From Marisa cornuarietis (Eukaryota; Mollusca; Gastropoda; Architaenioglossa; Ampullariidae), in assembly GCA_004794655.1 (NCBI GenBank), contig SMMW01000521.1, positions 1,890,001 to 1,954,000 on the forward strand: a stretch of 64,000 nucleotides of DNA, read 5' to 3'. Made by a program: the position numbers and the translations under genes. The notes beneath the pieces were generated by a model, which was not told the origin of the DNA, ran no database searches, and saw nothing but the letters and a program-made list of their open reading frames with translations. Positions 54,401 to 64,000 of this stretch are shown piece after piece. How positions within the stretch are numbered: the first letter of the stretch is position 1; every line of letters begins with the position of its first letter.

Positions 54401-55723
54401 GCACATTGTAGATGAAGACTAAAAATGTCAAGTGCTGAGTACGTTTGAGATTCTTTATTAAATGCGTAGCAAGAGATGTTTTTTCCTTCGTCATATCTTC
54501 CCCGAGGTGTGAAGACACAAGTTGGAGTCGGGTTTGGTGATCGAAACTTCACATTTCCTCCCCAGTAACAGCTGGCTTCTGGGTAAGAACCTGTCGTATT
54601 GCAGGTCAAGGTCATGTCTTGAGAGCCGTTGGTGATGAAAGTCGACGGTCCAATTATTTGAACTTTTTCTGGACCATCTTGAGACAATAAAGTAGTGGTA
54701 TGAGTCTGTCAGGGTAATCTAAATAAAAACATGTTCGATACGTTCTTAATGTTACTTAAATAATATCTAGACAGTTGTTCACATTTTCTCTTTTTGACTT
54801 AACTGTTCAATGTTTCTTTATTCAAGATTGCAGATTGTGATGTAACGGGATAAAATACAAATAAGGTGTGTAATATTGAAGACTTGTAAGCACTAATAAA
54901 ACAGTCCCTTCCACCACCCCTTTCCTGCTTCCCCCAACCCTTGAAATAAGAATAAGTGATTTATTTATGATAAAGAACGACGGAGAAATGTACTTTCTTA
55001 TAATAACAACTGACGAAACGGTGAGTGTCAAAACATTGAAGTTTAAACTGCAATACTCACAGGCTACAAGTAATGTGTAATTCACGGTCACTTCATCGTC
55101 TTCCCACTTCATCACACATGTGAAATTTGTGCCGTTGTCATGGCGACTAACCATGTTCTTTATCAGATGTGCAGAACTATTCTGACCTTTCCAGTAGGGA
55201 GAGAAATTTTCCGTATTCACAGTGTTGTCAGGTGTTTGACATGTACAGGACAGGTTGTTGCCTTCACGAACGTACTTTGGACAATTAGTTGTAAGCAAAT
55301 TTGGTTGCCCTGAAAATGTTTATAATTCACTTTAGGCGCATAAGGTCATATATATGACCGATATATAAGGTCATACTACTAAGGCATATTTCAACAGAAA
55401 AATACTAGTACACCAGTAATGTAGCCAACGGTGTTACACTTACATACAAATGAAACTAAATGATGTATAGAAAAAATAAAGCAAATGTGTCCAACTTTCA
55501 CTTACAGCGGAATGGCTATGCTAGAGTTAGATTACTTCTAAAGAGTGAGCATATACATAATTCTAAAGTTCTTACTTTAAAAACATTTCTGAATGACTTT
55601 TCATAGTGATATACACATAAGTTTCAGAAATATTTTAACGAGAAACCACTAACCTGAATCTGAATATGCTGATTGTAGGAAACAAGCTGTAAAAAACGGG
55701 GCAATCCAAGAACTAGGGTTCAT
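50094..55723 (-). CDS. IgSF receptor gene E: signal peptide, 3 Ig domains, TM, long ITIM-like tail
   Basis: Complete eight-exon gene read on the minus strand: 55654-55723, 55061-55309, 54405-54677, 53735-54040, 52855-52974, 51512-52429, 50545-50648, 50094-50165. Every junction has GT/AG ends. The joined frame is open from ATG to TGA and predicts 703 residues. All introns are phase 1 except the last, which is phase 0. Order: signal peptide, Ig types a, b and c, one hydrophobic helix, then a cytoplasmic region of roughly 360 residues rich in Ser, Lys and Tyr. Three tyrosines fit the ITIM pattern [SIVL]xYxx[IVL]: VPYSIV, SVYNVL and SDYNKL. The topology is a type-I plasma-membrane receptor. The tail would be expected to recruit SH2 phosphatases if phosphorylated, which is inference from the motif class. 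Ligand unknown. Its neighbour D shares the ectodomain architecture but has a short tail. Confidence 0.85.
50545..50648 (-). CDS. Gene E exon 7: cytoplasmic tail
   Basis: Acceptor GTGTGCAG, donor CAG|GTTAGT, phase 1 in and phase 0 out, 104 nt. It encodes acidic, tyrosine-bearing sequence (YVYDETHYNRISL). THYNRI is a relaxed ITIM-like context with Thr at -2. Confidence 0.7.
51431..51470. repeat. (TC)n(TG)n tract past the gene E exon 6 donor
   Basis: Compound dinucleotide repeat about 40 bp downstream of the donor at 51512. If the donor were skipped, translation would run into it ([14 protein letters not shown]) and stop. Confidence 0.9.
51512..52429 (-). CDS. Gene E exon 6: long cytoplasmic tail with ITIM-like motifs
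   Basis: Acceptor TTCTGTAG, donor G|GTAACG, phase 1/1, 918 nt, fully open. ITIM-like tyrosines are near positions 51959 (VPYSIV), 51767 (SVYNVL) and 51722 (SDYNKL). Other tyrosine contexts are GLYSEL, ENYSNL (a YxN, Grb2-SH2-like context) and SVYYSA. The frame stays open beyond the donor into a (CA)n/(GA)n tract and then stops. That extension is low complexity, and the next two exons fit the phase exactly, so splicing at 51512 is preferred. Confidence 0.8.
52855..52974 (-). CDS. Gene E exon 5: transmembrane segment
   Basis: Acceptor TTTTCAG, donor G|GTACTG, phase 1/1, 120 nt. It encodes a helix of about 24 hydrophobic residues (FVLLMPVIIGCLTFAALIAV onward), stopped by the basic YKRLK anchor. 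There is no charged residue within the helix, so pairing with a charged adaptor is not suggested. Confidence 0.85.
53735..54040 (-). CDS. Gene E exon 4: Ig domain type c
   Basis: Acceptor GCTGCAG, donor G|GTGGGT, phase 1/1, 306 nt. Type-c hallmarks are a proline-rich start (YPPERGP), the VTGGHPRVSSVNLTC segment, then SCTCRGVWSPQEDLYP near the end. It is membrane-proximal. Confidence 0.85.
54405..54677 (-). CDS. Gene E exon 3: Ig domain type b
   Basis: Acceptor CTCAAG, donor T|GTGCGT, phase 1/1, 273 nt. Type-b hallmarks are a start with YGP, GPSTFITNGSQDMTLTC, a Trp of the Ig core (CYW) and a CVFTPRGR segment followed by the last core cysteine (NISCYAF). Confidence 0.85.
55061..55309 (-). CDS. 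Gene E exon 2: Ig domain type a
   Basis: The acceptor is TTTTCAG and the donor T|GTGAGT, phase 1 on both sides, 249 nt. Type-a hallmarks are CxC near the first strand (LSCTCQ), NGTNFTCVMKW around the second core cysteine and YTLLVA at the C-terminal strand. There are several N-x-S/T sites. Confidence 0.85.
55654..55723 (-). CDS. Gene E exon 1: signal peptide
   Basis: The ATG opens a short frame with a hydrophobic core (IAPFFTACFL) followed by small polar residues (SAYSDS), as expected for a cleaved signal peptide. It ends at G|GTTAGT in phase 1. This is the only ATG that joins in frame to the next Ig exon. Confidence 0.8.
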
Positions 55724-56800
55724 GCTTGATCCCTGGTCGACAAACGACTCCTTACAAAAACTAAGTTTTTAAGCTACAGAAAACAATGTAAACAAACTGT
55801 GTACACTGTCTAGATTATAAAGAGCAGCACTATCTTGTTGTGTGGACTAATGCAGCTTATGTGAAACGTAAACTAGTGATATAAGCAAAATGTTTCCGGG
55901 TGTTGGGTATTTCCCTGTCATCGTCTATATGGTCTAGAGACGAGGAAGATGTTTCACATCAAAAGAAACTTAGTATTGCGTAGAACGCGATCACACGAGA
56001 AATATATCAGTAGGCGGGATGCTTTGTAAATTATTTATCTATTAGTGCATACTTGAAATGTCTGAGAGCAAAGGTTCCAGAACTTTTTAACATCTTTATT
56101 GAACATGATGTTTAAAATGAAACCGAAAAATAGCACTTGTAACAGTGAACGTCGACTAATAGGTAAGATAATTATAACTGCTCGTGTAACACAGGTAATG
56201 AATGTGTTACTGTTGGAGTTTTACTTTAAACATGTTGGCTTCTGCTTTGTAAAATGATTTAGATTTAAAGATTCTTTTTTATTTTTTTAACATCACAGCC
56301 CTTTTTGCGGCAGTAATGACAACTGAACCAACTGTTTACATTTTACGAGCTGTAAATACTTATGGTTGTCTTATTTCTATTTATATATGCAATTATAGGA
56401 TTTTTTCAAATTATTTCCTAGATACAAAGTCCTTAAAAACCAGTGACTGATACTTATGATTAGGTTTCTTCCCTTTGGTCATCTAGATATTCGACTCCTT
56501 TCTTTGATGCTTGTCGCCTTGTACACGAGAACAAAAGGCGATTCTAATAAAGTCATCACTAATAGCACTTAAACACAGTTAACAGAGTGTTATTGTTTTC
56601 CTATATAGAAATTTGTCTCTGTGTATTCGATTCAGTAAACTCACAATGTCAGGTTACTTAGACATTGCAACCCATGCTTTGTCAGTCTTCTCTGCTAAAC
56701 CTGTTCTTGGCAGGAGATGGTAAGTTCAAAAGAGTTGTTTATTTTAACTGGAATCCTGTTTGTGAGTAATTTATAACATCGTATCCCAAAATAATCAATA
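55724..56800. other. Upstream region of gene E
   Basis: AT-rich, no coding frame. The gene E promoter is expected near 55.75-56.0 kb; no specific motif is assigned. Confidence 0.4.
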
Positions 56801-57085
56801 ATAATAATAATAATAGAAGATTTATATAGGGCACACTCACACTCATAAAGAGCATATGCTCTTAGCGCTGACCCTCCCCACTTCCGCTACTTTCTACCAC
56901 TCTTCCTCTGCAAAATATCACTATATTCAGATATTCTCAGTTTTTTTTTCTTGGTGCCTCTTTGCATTTTCTATATTTTTCTTCCGTTTATCGTCAATAC
57001 TTTTGTTATTCTTCGTATTTTATCCATGTAGTCCATGTCTCATCCTTGTTTTAAACACTAAATTTTGTACATGGAAAAAAGTCAA
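56800..57085. mobile_element. Second copy of the (ATT)n-tailed dispersed repeat
   Basis: Its left end in reverse complement reads AGCGCTAAGAGCATATGCTC ... GTGTGCCCTATATAAATC then (TTATTA)n. The right part (ATCACTATATTCAGATATTC to CATGTAGTCCATGTCTCATC) matches 40.93-41.07 kb in plus orientation, so the two ends face opposite ways, suggesting a rearranged or composite copy. Confidence 0.5.
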
Positions 57086-57479
57086 AAGGAACTGACAGCT
57101 TTACTTTCTTTCTGACAGACACAGCACAGTGTTACTTTATGATGTATTTGGTACCACTCATTTTGTTGTGGGTTATATGTTTGATGCTTGCTTTTAAACT
57201 TGTGTTAACTACTGTAACCGATTTACCCTAATTATTACTTTCTCCATCTTTTCCTCCCTTCGTTCTTTCACATTCCTGATAATATTCATTGAACATGTAT
57301 GTTTGTACGTGTGTCTGATTATGATGCACTAATTCTCTCTCATAAGGCATCCTTATCTACTGCCCTTTGTAAAGCTTTCGGTAGGTAAATGCGCTGTATA
57401 AATCCCATGATTATGACATGAATATGCCATAAGTATGACGTGAGTACGACATGAGTATGACATGAATAAGATATGATTT

Positions 57480-57738
57480 TTAGAATGGTCTCCATTCCAT
57501 ATGCATTTGAGGGAATTGTCAGTCTGTTGGTGAGGTCTTAGAGTTCTTTGTTAGTGCCTACTAACAGATCTATGTCATTTGCAAAGCGTAGGTTGCAGAT
57601 TTGTCTTCCACCAATTGAAATGGAGGAATGATGGTCGTAAAGAGCTTCGAGTATGATGTTCTCTGAGTAGATATTAAACAACACCGGTGATAGTGGACAT
57701 CCTTGACGTACTTTACTGTGGTGCGAAAGTAAGCTCAT
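57480..57738 (-). pseudogene. Non-LTR reverse transcriptase fragment
   Basis: Reads VRQGCPLSPVLFNIYSE, then SIGGRQICNLRFANDIDLL, then a stop at the place where the family continues (TNKEL stop DLTNRL). The catalytic box is FAND instead of FADD, so one metal-binding Asp is lost, and both ends are missing. A dead LINE fragment unrelated to the intact element at 8.7 kb. Confidence 0.75.
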
Positions 57739-57766
57739 ATTTGGTTGTTCAGCAATTCTGTACTCG

Positions 57767-58310
57767 TTGAGTTTTTATACAGCGATCCAACGACTTGGTT
57801 TGGTGAAGAACTTCGTGAAAGCAATGGACCGGACTTCGCCAGCTTTCCGATACCAGAATGAAAAATTCCCTCGACTCAGTGAGGGAAAGATTAACGAGGT
57901 AGTTTTGTGGGTCCTCAGATTCAAGAGCTCTTCAAAGATGACCGGTTCAACAACTTGTTGCAGGGTAATGCAAAACAAGCATAAAATGCTTTTTGCCTAA
58001 TGTCTAAGACTTTTGCAGGAGTGTTAGGGCAAAAAACTATAAGGAACTAGTAGAAAACATGCTGATTCAGTATCAGAATCTTGCCTGCAATGTGTCTCTA
58101 AAGATCCACTTTCTTCATTCCTATTTGGATTACTTTCCTGACAGTTGTGGTATGGTTAGTGATGAACATGGCAAACGTTTTCATCAAGATATCGCAACAA
58201 TGGAGAAAAGATGCCAGGGAAAATTGTCCACTACCATGGTGACTTACTACTGCTGGATTTTCCCAAGAGATGCTCCCGAACAGCTGTAAAAGAGACAGGC
58301 AAAGAAATCT
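57767..58310 (+). pseudogene. Frameshifted mobile-element-associated ORF
   Basis: Consecutive pieces in different frames: LVKNFVKAMDRTSPAFRYQ with EKFPRLSEGKINE, then (shifted) QIQELFKDDRFNNLLQGN and a stop, then (shifted) NYKELVENML with HFLHSYLDYFPDS, SDEHGKRFHQDI and MEKRCQGK. I recall this as a high-copy invertebrate protein family that is usually repeat-associated; its biochemical role is unknown to me. At least two frameshifts and one stop make it non-functional. Confidence 0.6.
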
Positions 58311-58319
58311 AAGACGCAG

Positions 58320-61300
58320 TCTGTGATTTGTTTTTACAGGTATTAACTAGAGGTCAAATACTATTGGCATGTATTTCGGGATGCACACAATTATTACTGT
58401 AGATTACAAAAAATAGAGGCAATTTTTCAGTTTGATTGTCATATTTATTTTGAGCACATAAAGACTGATAAGAAATGACTAATTCTTTTCAGTAACATGA
58501 CTTTTGTAAAACTTTGCTGATCAGTGAGATTAAAGTAGCACAAATTTAAAGGTACCATTCCTATCTTCCAGCGGACAAGATATCTCAGGTTGAATGCTTG
58601 CAAAAATGACCTGTATGGAGCTGACCTTCAACGTATGATTCCCTTCCTAAAAATGCAGTGTCAATAATCTTTAATATTCCCAGGAACGCCCATTACAAGA
58701 AAGATTATATTAATGCAGGCCAGTTTAATATCAGAATCAGAGAGTGACAGTAGGTTCTCAGTGGACGATGAATTAATCTCAACAGGCATTTAGATAGAAT
58801 TTCATATTGTTGGTTTAAATATTTTAATAATCACGTTCTCAAGATGTCCAAAGTATAATTTGGTTGTAACTTTAGTTCATGAGCTTGTTTATAGTGATGG
58901 ACAGGATTAGAAAAAAACCCTACGGAAAAACCATCAAAGTACAAACAAGGGAGGCAAATGAATGTTGTGTACATTTAATATTCACATTATGTTCCTGAAT
59001 TTACACTTGGGATGCACTGAACACACTCCAAATTTGATTCTCCCTTTGCCTCTTTCTGACAATGACCAATTTTATTAGTCCCCAGTACTCAATTTAAACT
59101 TGGGAAGATGACCAGCTACTATATATGAATAGATACAAAATACGTGATGAAAAAATATGAGCAAGTGACACAATCTATAACAAAAAAAATTAGACCATTC
59201 AAATGCACATGCACACACGCACGCACTAACACAAATGCACAAACACACACACAGAGCACAGGCATAGCACTACATTTACCTGAAATTTGTAACACTAATT
59301 CTCCCGTTAGTATTATGTTCAAGTATTCATAAAATGAGGGAAGCTGATAACAACAGTCTGTACACTTATATCAATAGTTTAGGAGAACCCTATCTCTGAA
59401 ACAGATAAAGGTCCTGGCGAACTGCTGAAAGCCATTTAAACTGGTGAGTATTAATCTACAGTTCAAAATAGCTGAAAAAGAAAGCCTGGAGTGTTATAAA
59501 AAATACAAGGTGAAAATGATGAGATTAAAATCTACACACATTTCATTTCGTTGCCTTTAAGCCCATTAGACATTTTTAGCCATAACATCAGATAAGACAT
59601 ACATCACACAATAACAGTCCTCTTTGTACAGCAAATGGTGACAATATGGCAAAATATATAGATAAATACATAATACTAAATCTTTATGTTTTATATATAT
59701 ATATATATATATAAACTACTTAAACTGTGATATTTCAATTTGAATTAATGTGCTTTAAGTATTGATTTCTTTATTAGTTAAGACATAGCGCTTTTTGCTA
59801 GTACAACTTGTAACTTTATAGCTTTCCATACCCATTTGTTTTTCTACTGAAAGAAAATTGTGGATCTTTTATAACTTTTCCACATGAAAATATTATTGTT
59901 TGCGTTTAATCAGTATTAAGTTGAAGACCATATAAACATTTAAAGCATCTAATGCTTTCTGCATATCACTGGTAGCATCAGCAAGTATGACATTGTCAGC
60001 AGCATAAAAAAGCAGAAATAAATACAGATAATGACCAACATTACAAAAATCATATTCAAATCATAATCATATTCATAATCATAAGGCTTGAGGTATTTTT
60101 AATCCAACGACATAATGAGAAAAAAAGTTTTTTTTATGTCACCCTTTCCATCTAAGCCACTCAGTGGTTAGAGTTGCCTTTGGTTTCTCTCAAACAGAAA
60201 TTTCTTTCTTTCTCATCCCAAACTCTAGTCAAGATCATCCTCCCTTTTAAAAAAATCTAGTAACAGAGTGTATTCCCATTGATCATGGGACACCAGAGTT
60301 TTCAGAACCATAACATATGAGAATGCTTTACTGTGCCAAATGTGGGATGTGAATAAATCAAGGCTCTGTGGCATTTATACCTCCAAAAAATGTAAAGAAG
60401 AGAACATTTAAAGAAATTAGAAATGGCAGTAATGTTCATACCCAGTCAGCAATGCTCAGTCTATAATGCTCTATCTCCTGGACCCAAGATGTATGGGTAT
60501 CATCAAACAATTTGTACAAAAGTGCCCTGAGTGATCAAAACAGCAGCGTAATACTGCGGCAGCTATTACTCCAATAAGAAAACTGAAAGCCCCCCGAAAT
60601 ACCTTGAGACCAATCTCTTCTAGTGGCAAGAATGCACATATCTTTTCATTATAGTTACTTTTTAAGTGCACTAAAGTAATCTCACTGGATTAAATTAATT
60701 CAGCAAGGCTGACAAGAAAAAGGAAGGCTAGGTTTACACCTCTTGAAATTCTGATTACAGTCATGTAAGAAAAAGGATTACAGGTAAAAACGTTAGTGAA
60801 TTTTTTTAAAATATATGGGTTGCTGCATATTACTTATTCTTTATGATATTCAGGTTTGAATAGATAAACAACCAGTTAGAACTATAATCAAACCTGTTGA
60901 TATCCCACATTCCTGTACTGTCACCCTTACTATGGACATGTTTGAATAATCAGAATTTGTAAAAAGAAATCTATAAAAGGGATAAAGAGCTATTGGTAAA
61001 AAATTAAACAACATAAAAAGAGGTTTGAATTTGTACCAGCTGAAGGAATTTAACAATTGCAAAACTTTAAAACCACTTCATTGAAAAACTATTGGGAAAG
61101 GGGAATGTTGTACATTATCACCATAAGGGGAATGTTGTACATTATGCCTGGACATATGTCCAGAAAATGTAAGAATATAGAACACTAACATGCAATAGAA
61201 CATCACAAATAGTAGCGATGTAAGCTGAACATAACTTCTTACTGATAATATTTCATACATTTTCTACGTAATCCTTTAGCATTTCTTGAAAGCAAAGGGT

Positions 61301-61892
61301 GAAGCATAATAGAAATAGTACGGACATAGTTAGGTTTCTTAGCCCAGATGTTTCTTTAAAGGTATTTTTCTTAGAGTGTCACCTTACAGCATTAAGTGTT
61401 GCACACTTGTTAATGTATTATGCAAGAGAATTATGACAAGTATGCACGTGGGTCTACACACAAACATGGATGCGTGGACACACACACACAAACATGCTCG
61501 AACACAATGGTTTACAATCTCTTTCTCCTAAATTTCAACTTTCTTTCCTCTTTCTTTCAATATATTCACAATCACATAACTTTAGACCATCGCTAACAGC
61601 AATACTGTGAGGTGAAAATATATGTGAAAAATAATCTGTTGAACACTTTGTCTCTGCCCATTCTGAGCGCTTCCTGACATGCTGGGAACTTTGGAATTCT
61701 TCGAATTCTCACCTTCAAGACAAACAAACACATAATGATCAGGAGAACACAACTTGTATCGCATGACATGAATATGTATGGGACAATGCCTGAAACATTA
61801 AACATGTTTTCTACAATAATAACACTGTACTCACAATCATGTCACCACATATTCTTACACATATTCACACACACACACACTCTCTCCCTCTC

Positions 61893-61961
<69 letters not shown>

Positions 61962-64000
61962 TATATAAACCCAAAAGATTGAGATAGAGCAAAAGGAAAA
62001 AAGGAAAGACAGTGAAATATTAATCTGAAAAGTAGAGGTAAATAAATGACATATCTAAACTCTAACCTCTAAACTCTTGCAAAAGGTGTAAGGTATATAT
62101 ATATATATATACTGTGTGTGAGAGAGAGAAATTATTTCCACATGTATATGTATGTATTTATCTCTATATAATGCTAGTACAAGCACTATCTGGAATTTTC
62201 CAAAGTGAATAAATAAAGTTGTATTATATTGTACATTTCTTTTCTATTTATCCAATGTTTGCACAATATGATCAAGAAATAATATTTTGTACTTAAGCAC
62301 CAACACAACAAAAAAATATAATTTGTAGAGTTTAGCTACAAGTGACTAAAGTAGAATATTACAAGTAGTGTTTAGTCTCATTATAATAAACTATTGTTAA
62401 ATATTATGTATAGAGTTTGGAAATTGGGGTCTCTTTTCAAGTGTGTAGAACATGGTAAATGCAACTAACTAAAATAACACATTGCATGTAGAACTGACTG
62501 CGGTGAAATATTTTGTAGGGTGCTTGTAGTTGATTACTGCTGACCGAGGTGAACAAATGAACCATTCAGATGTATTTCATAGGCATAGCACCACAAAGTA
62601 AGTGTTTGTATATTGTTTACATGCATAGATCAGTATTTATACAATTTTTGTTAAAAAAAGAAAATAAAACCATTGAACACTTATCTTGGAAATCTATATT
62701 AATTTAGGAATTTTAGAAAAACACTATGGAAAATGTTGAATAATTATAGTCATGGAGGTGAAATCAAGCTGTATGATGAAACGATTATTTTTTGTATCAA
62801 CAGAACTAGGAATGTTGCTAAAACTTTGGACTTGATTGACTTTAGCAAAACTTTTCATAAATAAATGCACATCTTTGAAGGCCATACCTAAAGTGTATAA
62901 GTTTATCCCTTTGTTAAAGTTAAGATTTATTGTGGAACAGTATTTGGCCTGTAATAATAACAAACAAGTTTACCAGAAACAGGGGCTATTTTTTATTGGT
63001 ACAAAAGTATCATTGAAAGTCTGCCTGGCATGCTTGTTGTATGGATATTTATAAAATAAAGAAAATGAAGGGGAACAAAAAGGGAGCGTAGGGAAGAAAG
63101 GGCAACACAACAGAGGAACATTATACCTCTTGGTTGAATCCATATTGTAACCGTTTTTTCAATTTTACATGTTTTTTTATAAACAGGGGGTGAGTCATAT
63201 CCAAAGGGGAAAGAAAGTGTGTGTACATTATGTTTGTGGGAAATCAGTGCCCTTCATTGCTTAGTCTGTCTCTTAGTTGTCTTTATTTAATCCAAAACGA
63301 AAATGTTTTAAGTGAGCACTTATGTGTATTATGTTTTAAATACTACTGTTATAAAAAAGGCAAAAGAAGAGAATACAACACCAAGAGAGGGGTTGTTATT
63401 ACTTGCCCTTCAGAAGCTGACCAAGTTCATGATGATTCTACTGGGCTTAGTGTGACTGAGGAAATATATAGACCCGCATAAGATTTAACACAATTGGCTA
63501 TAATTGAAGATATGGTCCTTACTTCTTTTGACCTACTGTTGAGCTTAAGTAAAATTTTGTTGTTGTTGTTGATTTTGAAAGGGAAAGTGCTTCCACCCCT
63601 TGGTGATTTCAAGCTGTAGGGGGAAGGGGTCTTCGGGAGATGTGGCTGGTGTTTGGGAGGTGGATGAGGGTATGGGGGGATTTGGGAGATGTGGGGGAAG
63701 GGTTGTTGTTTTTGTGGTGCCAGATGTGTTACCTACTTTTTGCATGTGTCCTCTATTTTTGTTGGTGTTTAGGTTTACCAAGTCTGCCTGTGTGGTGTAC
63801 TGTCTTTGTACCCTCTTTATCTGTTGTTGATCCGCCAGGTTTGCATGGGTGGTTACAGTGCTGCTGCCATCTTTTCCTGCTGCTGCTGCCGCTGCTTGCT
63901 ACCAGTGTTTAGGGGTCCTGCCATGTCTGCCATGGTTGTGTATTGTGTTGGTTTATTGGGTTCCCTGTGTTGCTCTAATTTTTTTTTTAGCTCCTTTGGG
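58320..64000. other. Right-hand gene-poor region
   Basis: AT-rich sequence with CA and TA microsatellites, a 21-bp near-tandem duplication (AGGGGAATGTTGTACATTAT) around 61095 and 61123, and a G/T-rich stretch at 63540-63960. Open frames are short, without domains or splice logic. It could be intron or UTR of a gene outside the window. Confidence 0.4.
61867..61957. repeat. (CA)n microsatellite
   Basis: About 90 bp, mostly perfect CA with a short TCTC interruption, intergenic. Confidence 0.95.

Noticed and set aside
63541..63912. Cys/Trp/Gly-rich frames at the right edge
   Set aside because: G/T-rich low-complexity sequence; no domain or splice support.

Overview
This window looks like nuclear DNA of an invertebrate animal, most likely a mollusc and possibly a gastropod. 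The evidence is AT-rich sequence, many (CA)n and (CAT)n microsatellites, phase-1 introns with GT/AG ends, metazoan immunoglobulin-superfamily (IgSF) exons, a non-LTR retrotransposon and tRNA-derived SINEs. No bacterial, organellar or viral gene organisation is visible. The species assignment is an inference; the exon structures come from reading frames and splice sites.

The main content is a minus-strand tandem cluster of IgSF type-I membrane receptor genes. From right to left: gene E (50.1-55.7 kb; signal peptide, three Ig domains, transmembrane helix, long tyrosine-rich tail with three ITIM-like motifs, complete with stop); gene D (38.4-45.9 kb; signal peptide, six Ig domains, transmembrane helix, short basic tail, complete with stop and a poly(A) signal); a lone Ig exon 'C' (35.4-35.9 kb) split by a 258-bp MITE; gene B (29.4-32.1 kb; Ig exons and transmembrane exon intact, 5' end damaged, no tail found); two decayed transmembrane exons (29.0 and 22.9 kb); and gene A (8.0-19.9 kb; signal peptide, five Ig-like exons, transmembrane helix, repeated cytoplasmic-tail exons). 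Nearly all exons are phase 1 at both ends, so whole domains can be added or removed without breaking the frame. The ectodomains use one ordered three-domain module (types a, b, c): once in E, twice in D, once in A and B (after extra N-terminal exons in A).

Layout: 0-8 kb holds duplicated non-coding blocks and a broken copy of the gene A tail exon. 8.7-13.2 kb is a full-length, apparently intact single-ORF LINE with an 11-bp target-site duplication, inserted antisense between two gene A tail exons. 13.3-19.9 kb is the rest of gene A. 20-29 kb is gene A upstream DNA plus repeats, including a GC-rich TIR element with a related empty site. 29-37 kb is gene B, its upstream region and the broken exon C. 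37.7-45.9 kb is gene D, 46-50 kb is intergenic, 50-55.7 kb is gene E. 56-64 kb has no credible host gene, only decayed mobile-element pieces (a reverse-transcriptase fragment and a frameshifted ORF) and AT-rich DNA.

Together the genes look like a rapidly evolving receptor family. A shared ectodomain architecture is joined to different tails (inhibitory-like in E, short in D, repeated tyrosine/serine-rich exons in A), which resembles paired immune-receptor clusters. That functional reading is a hypothesis.
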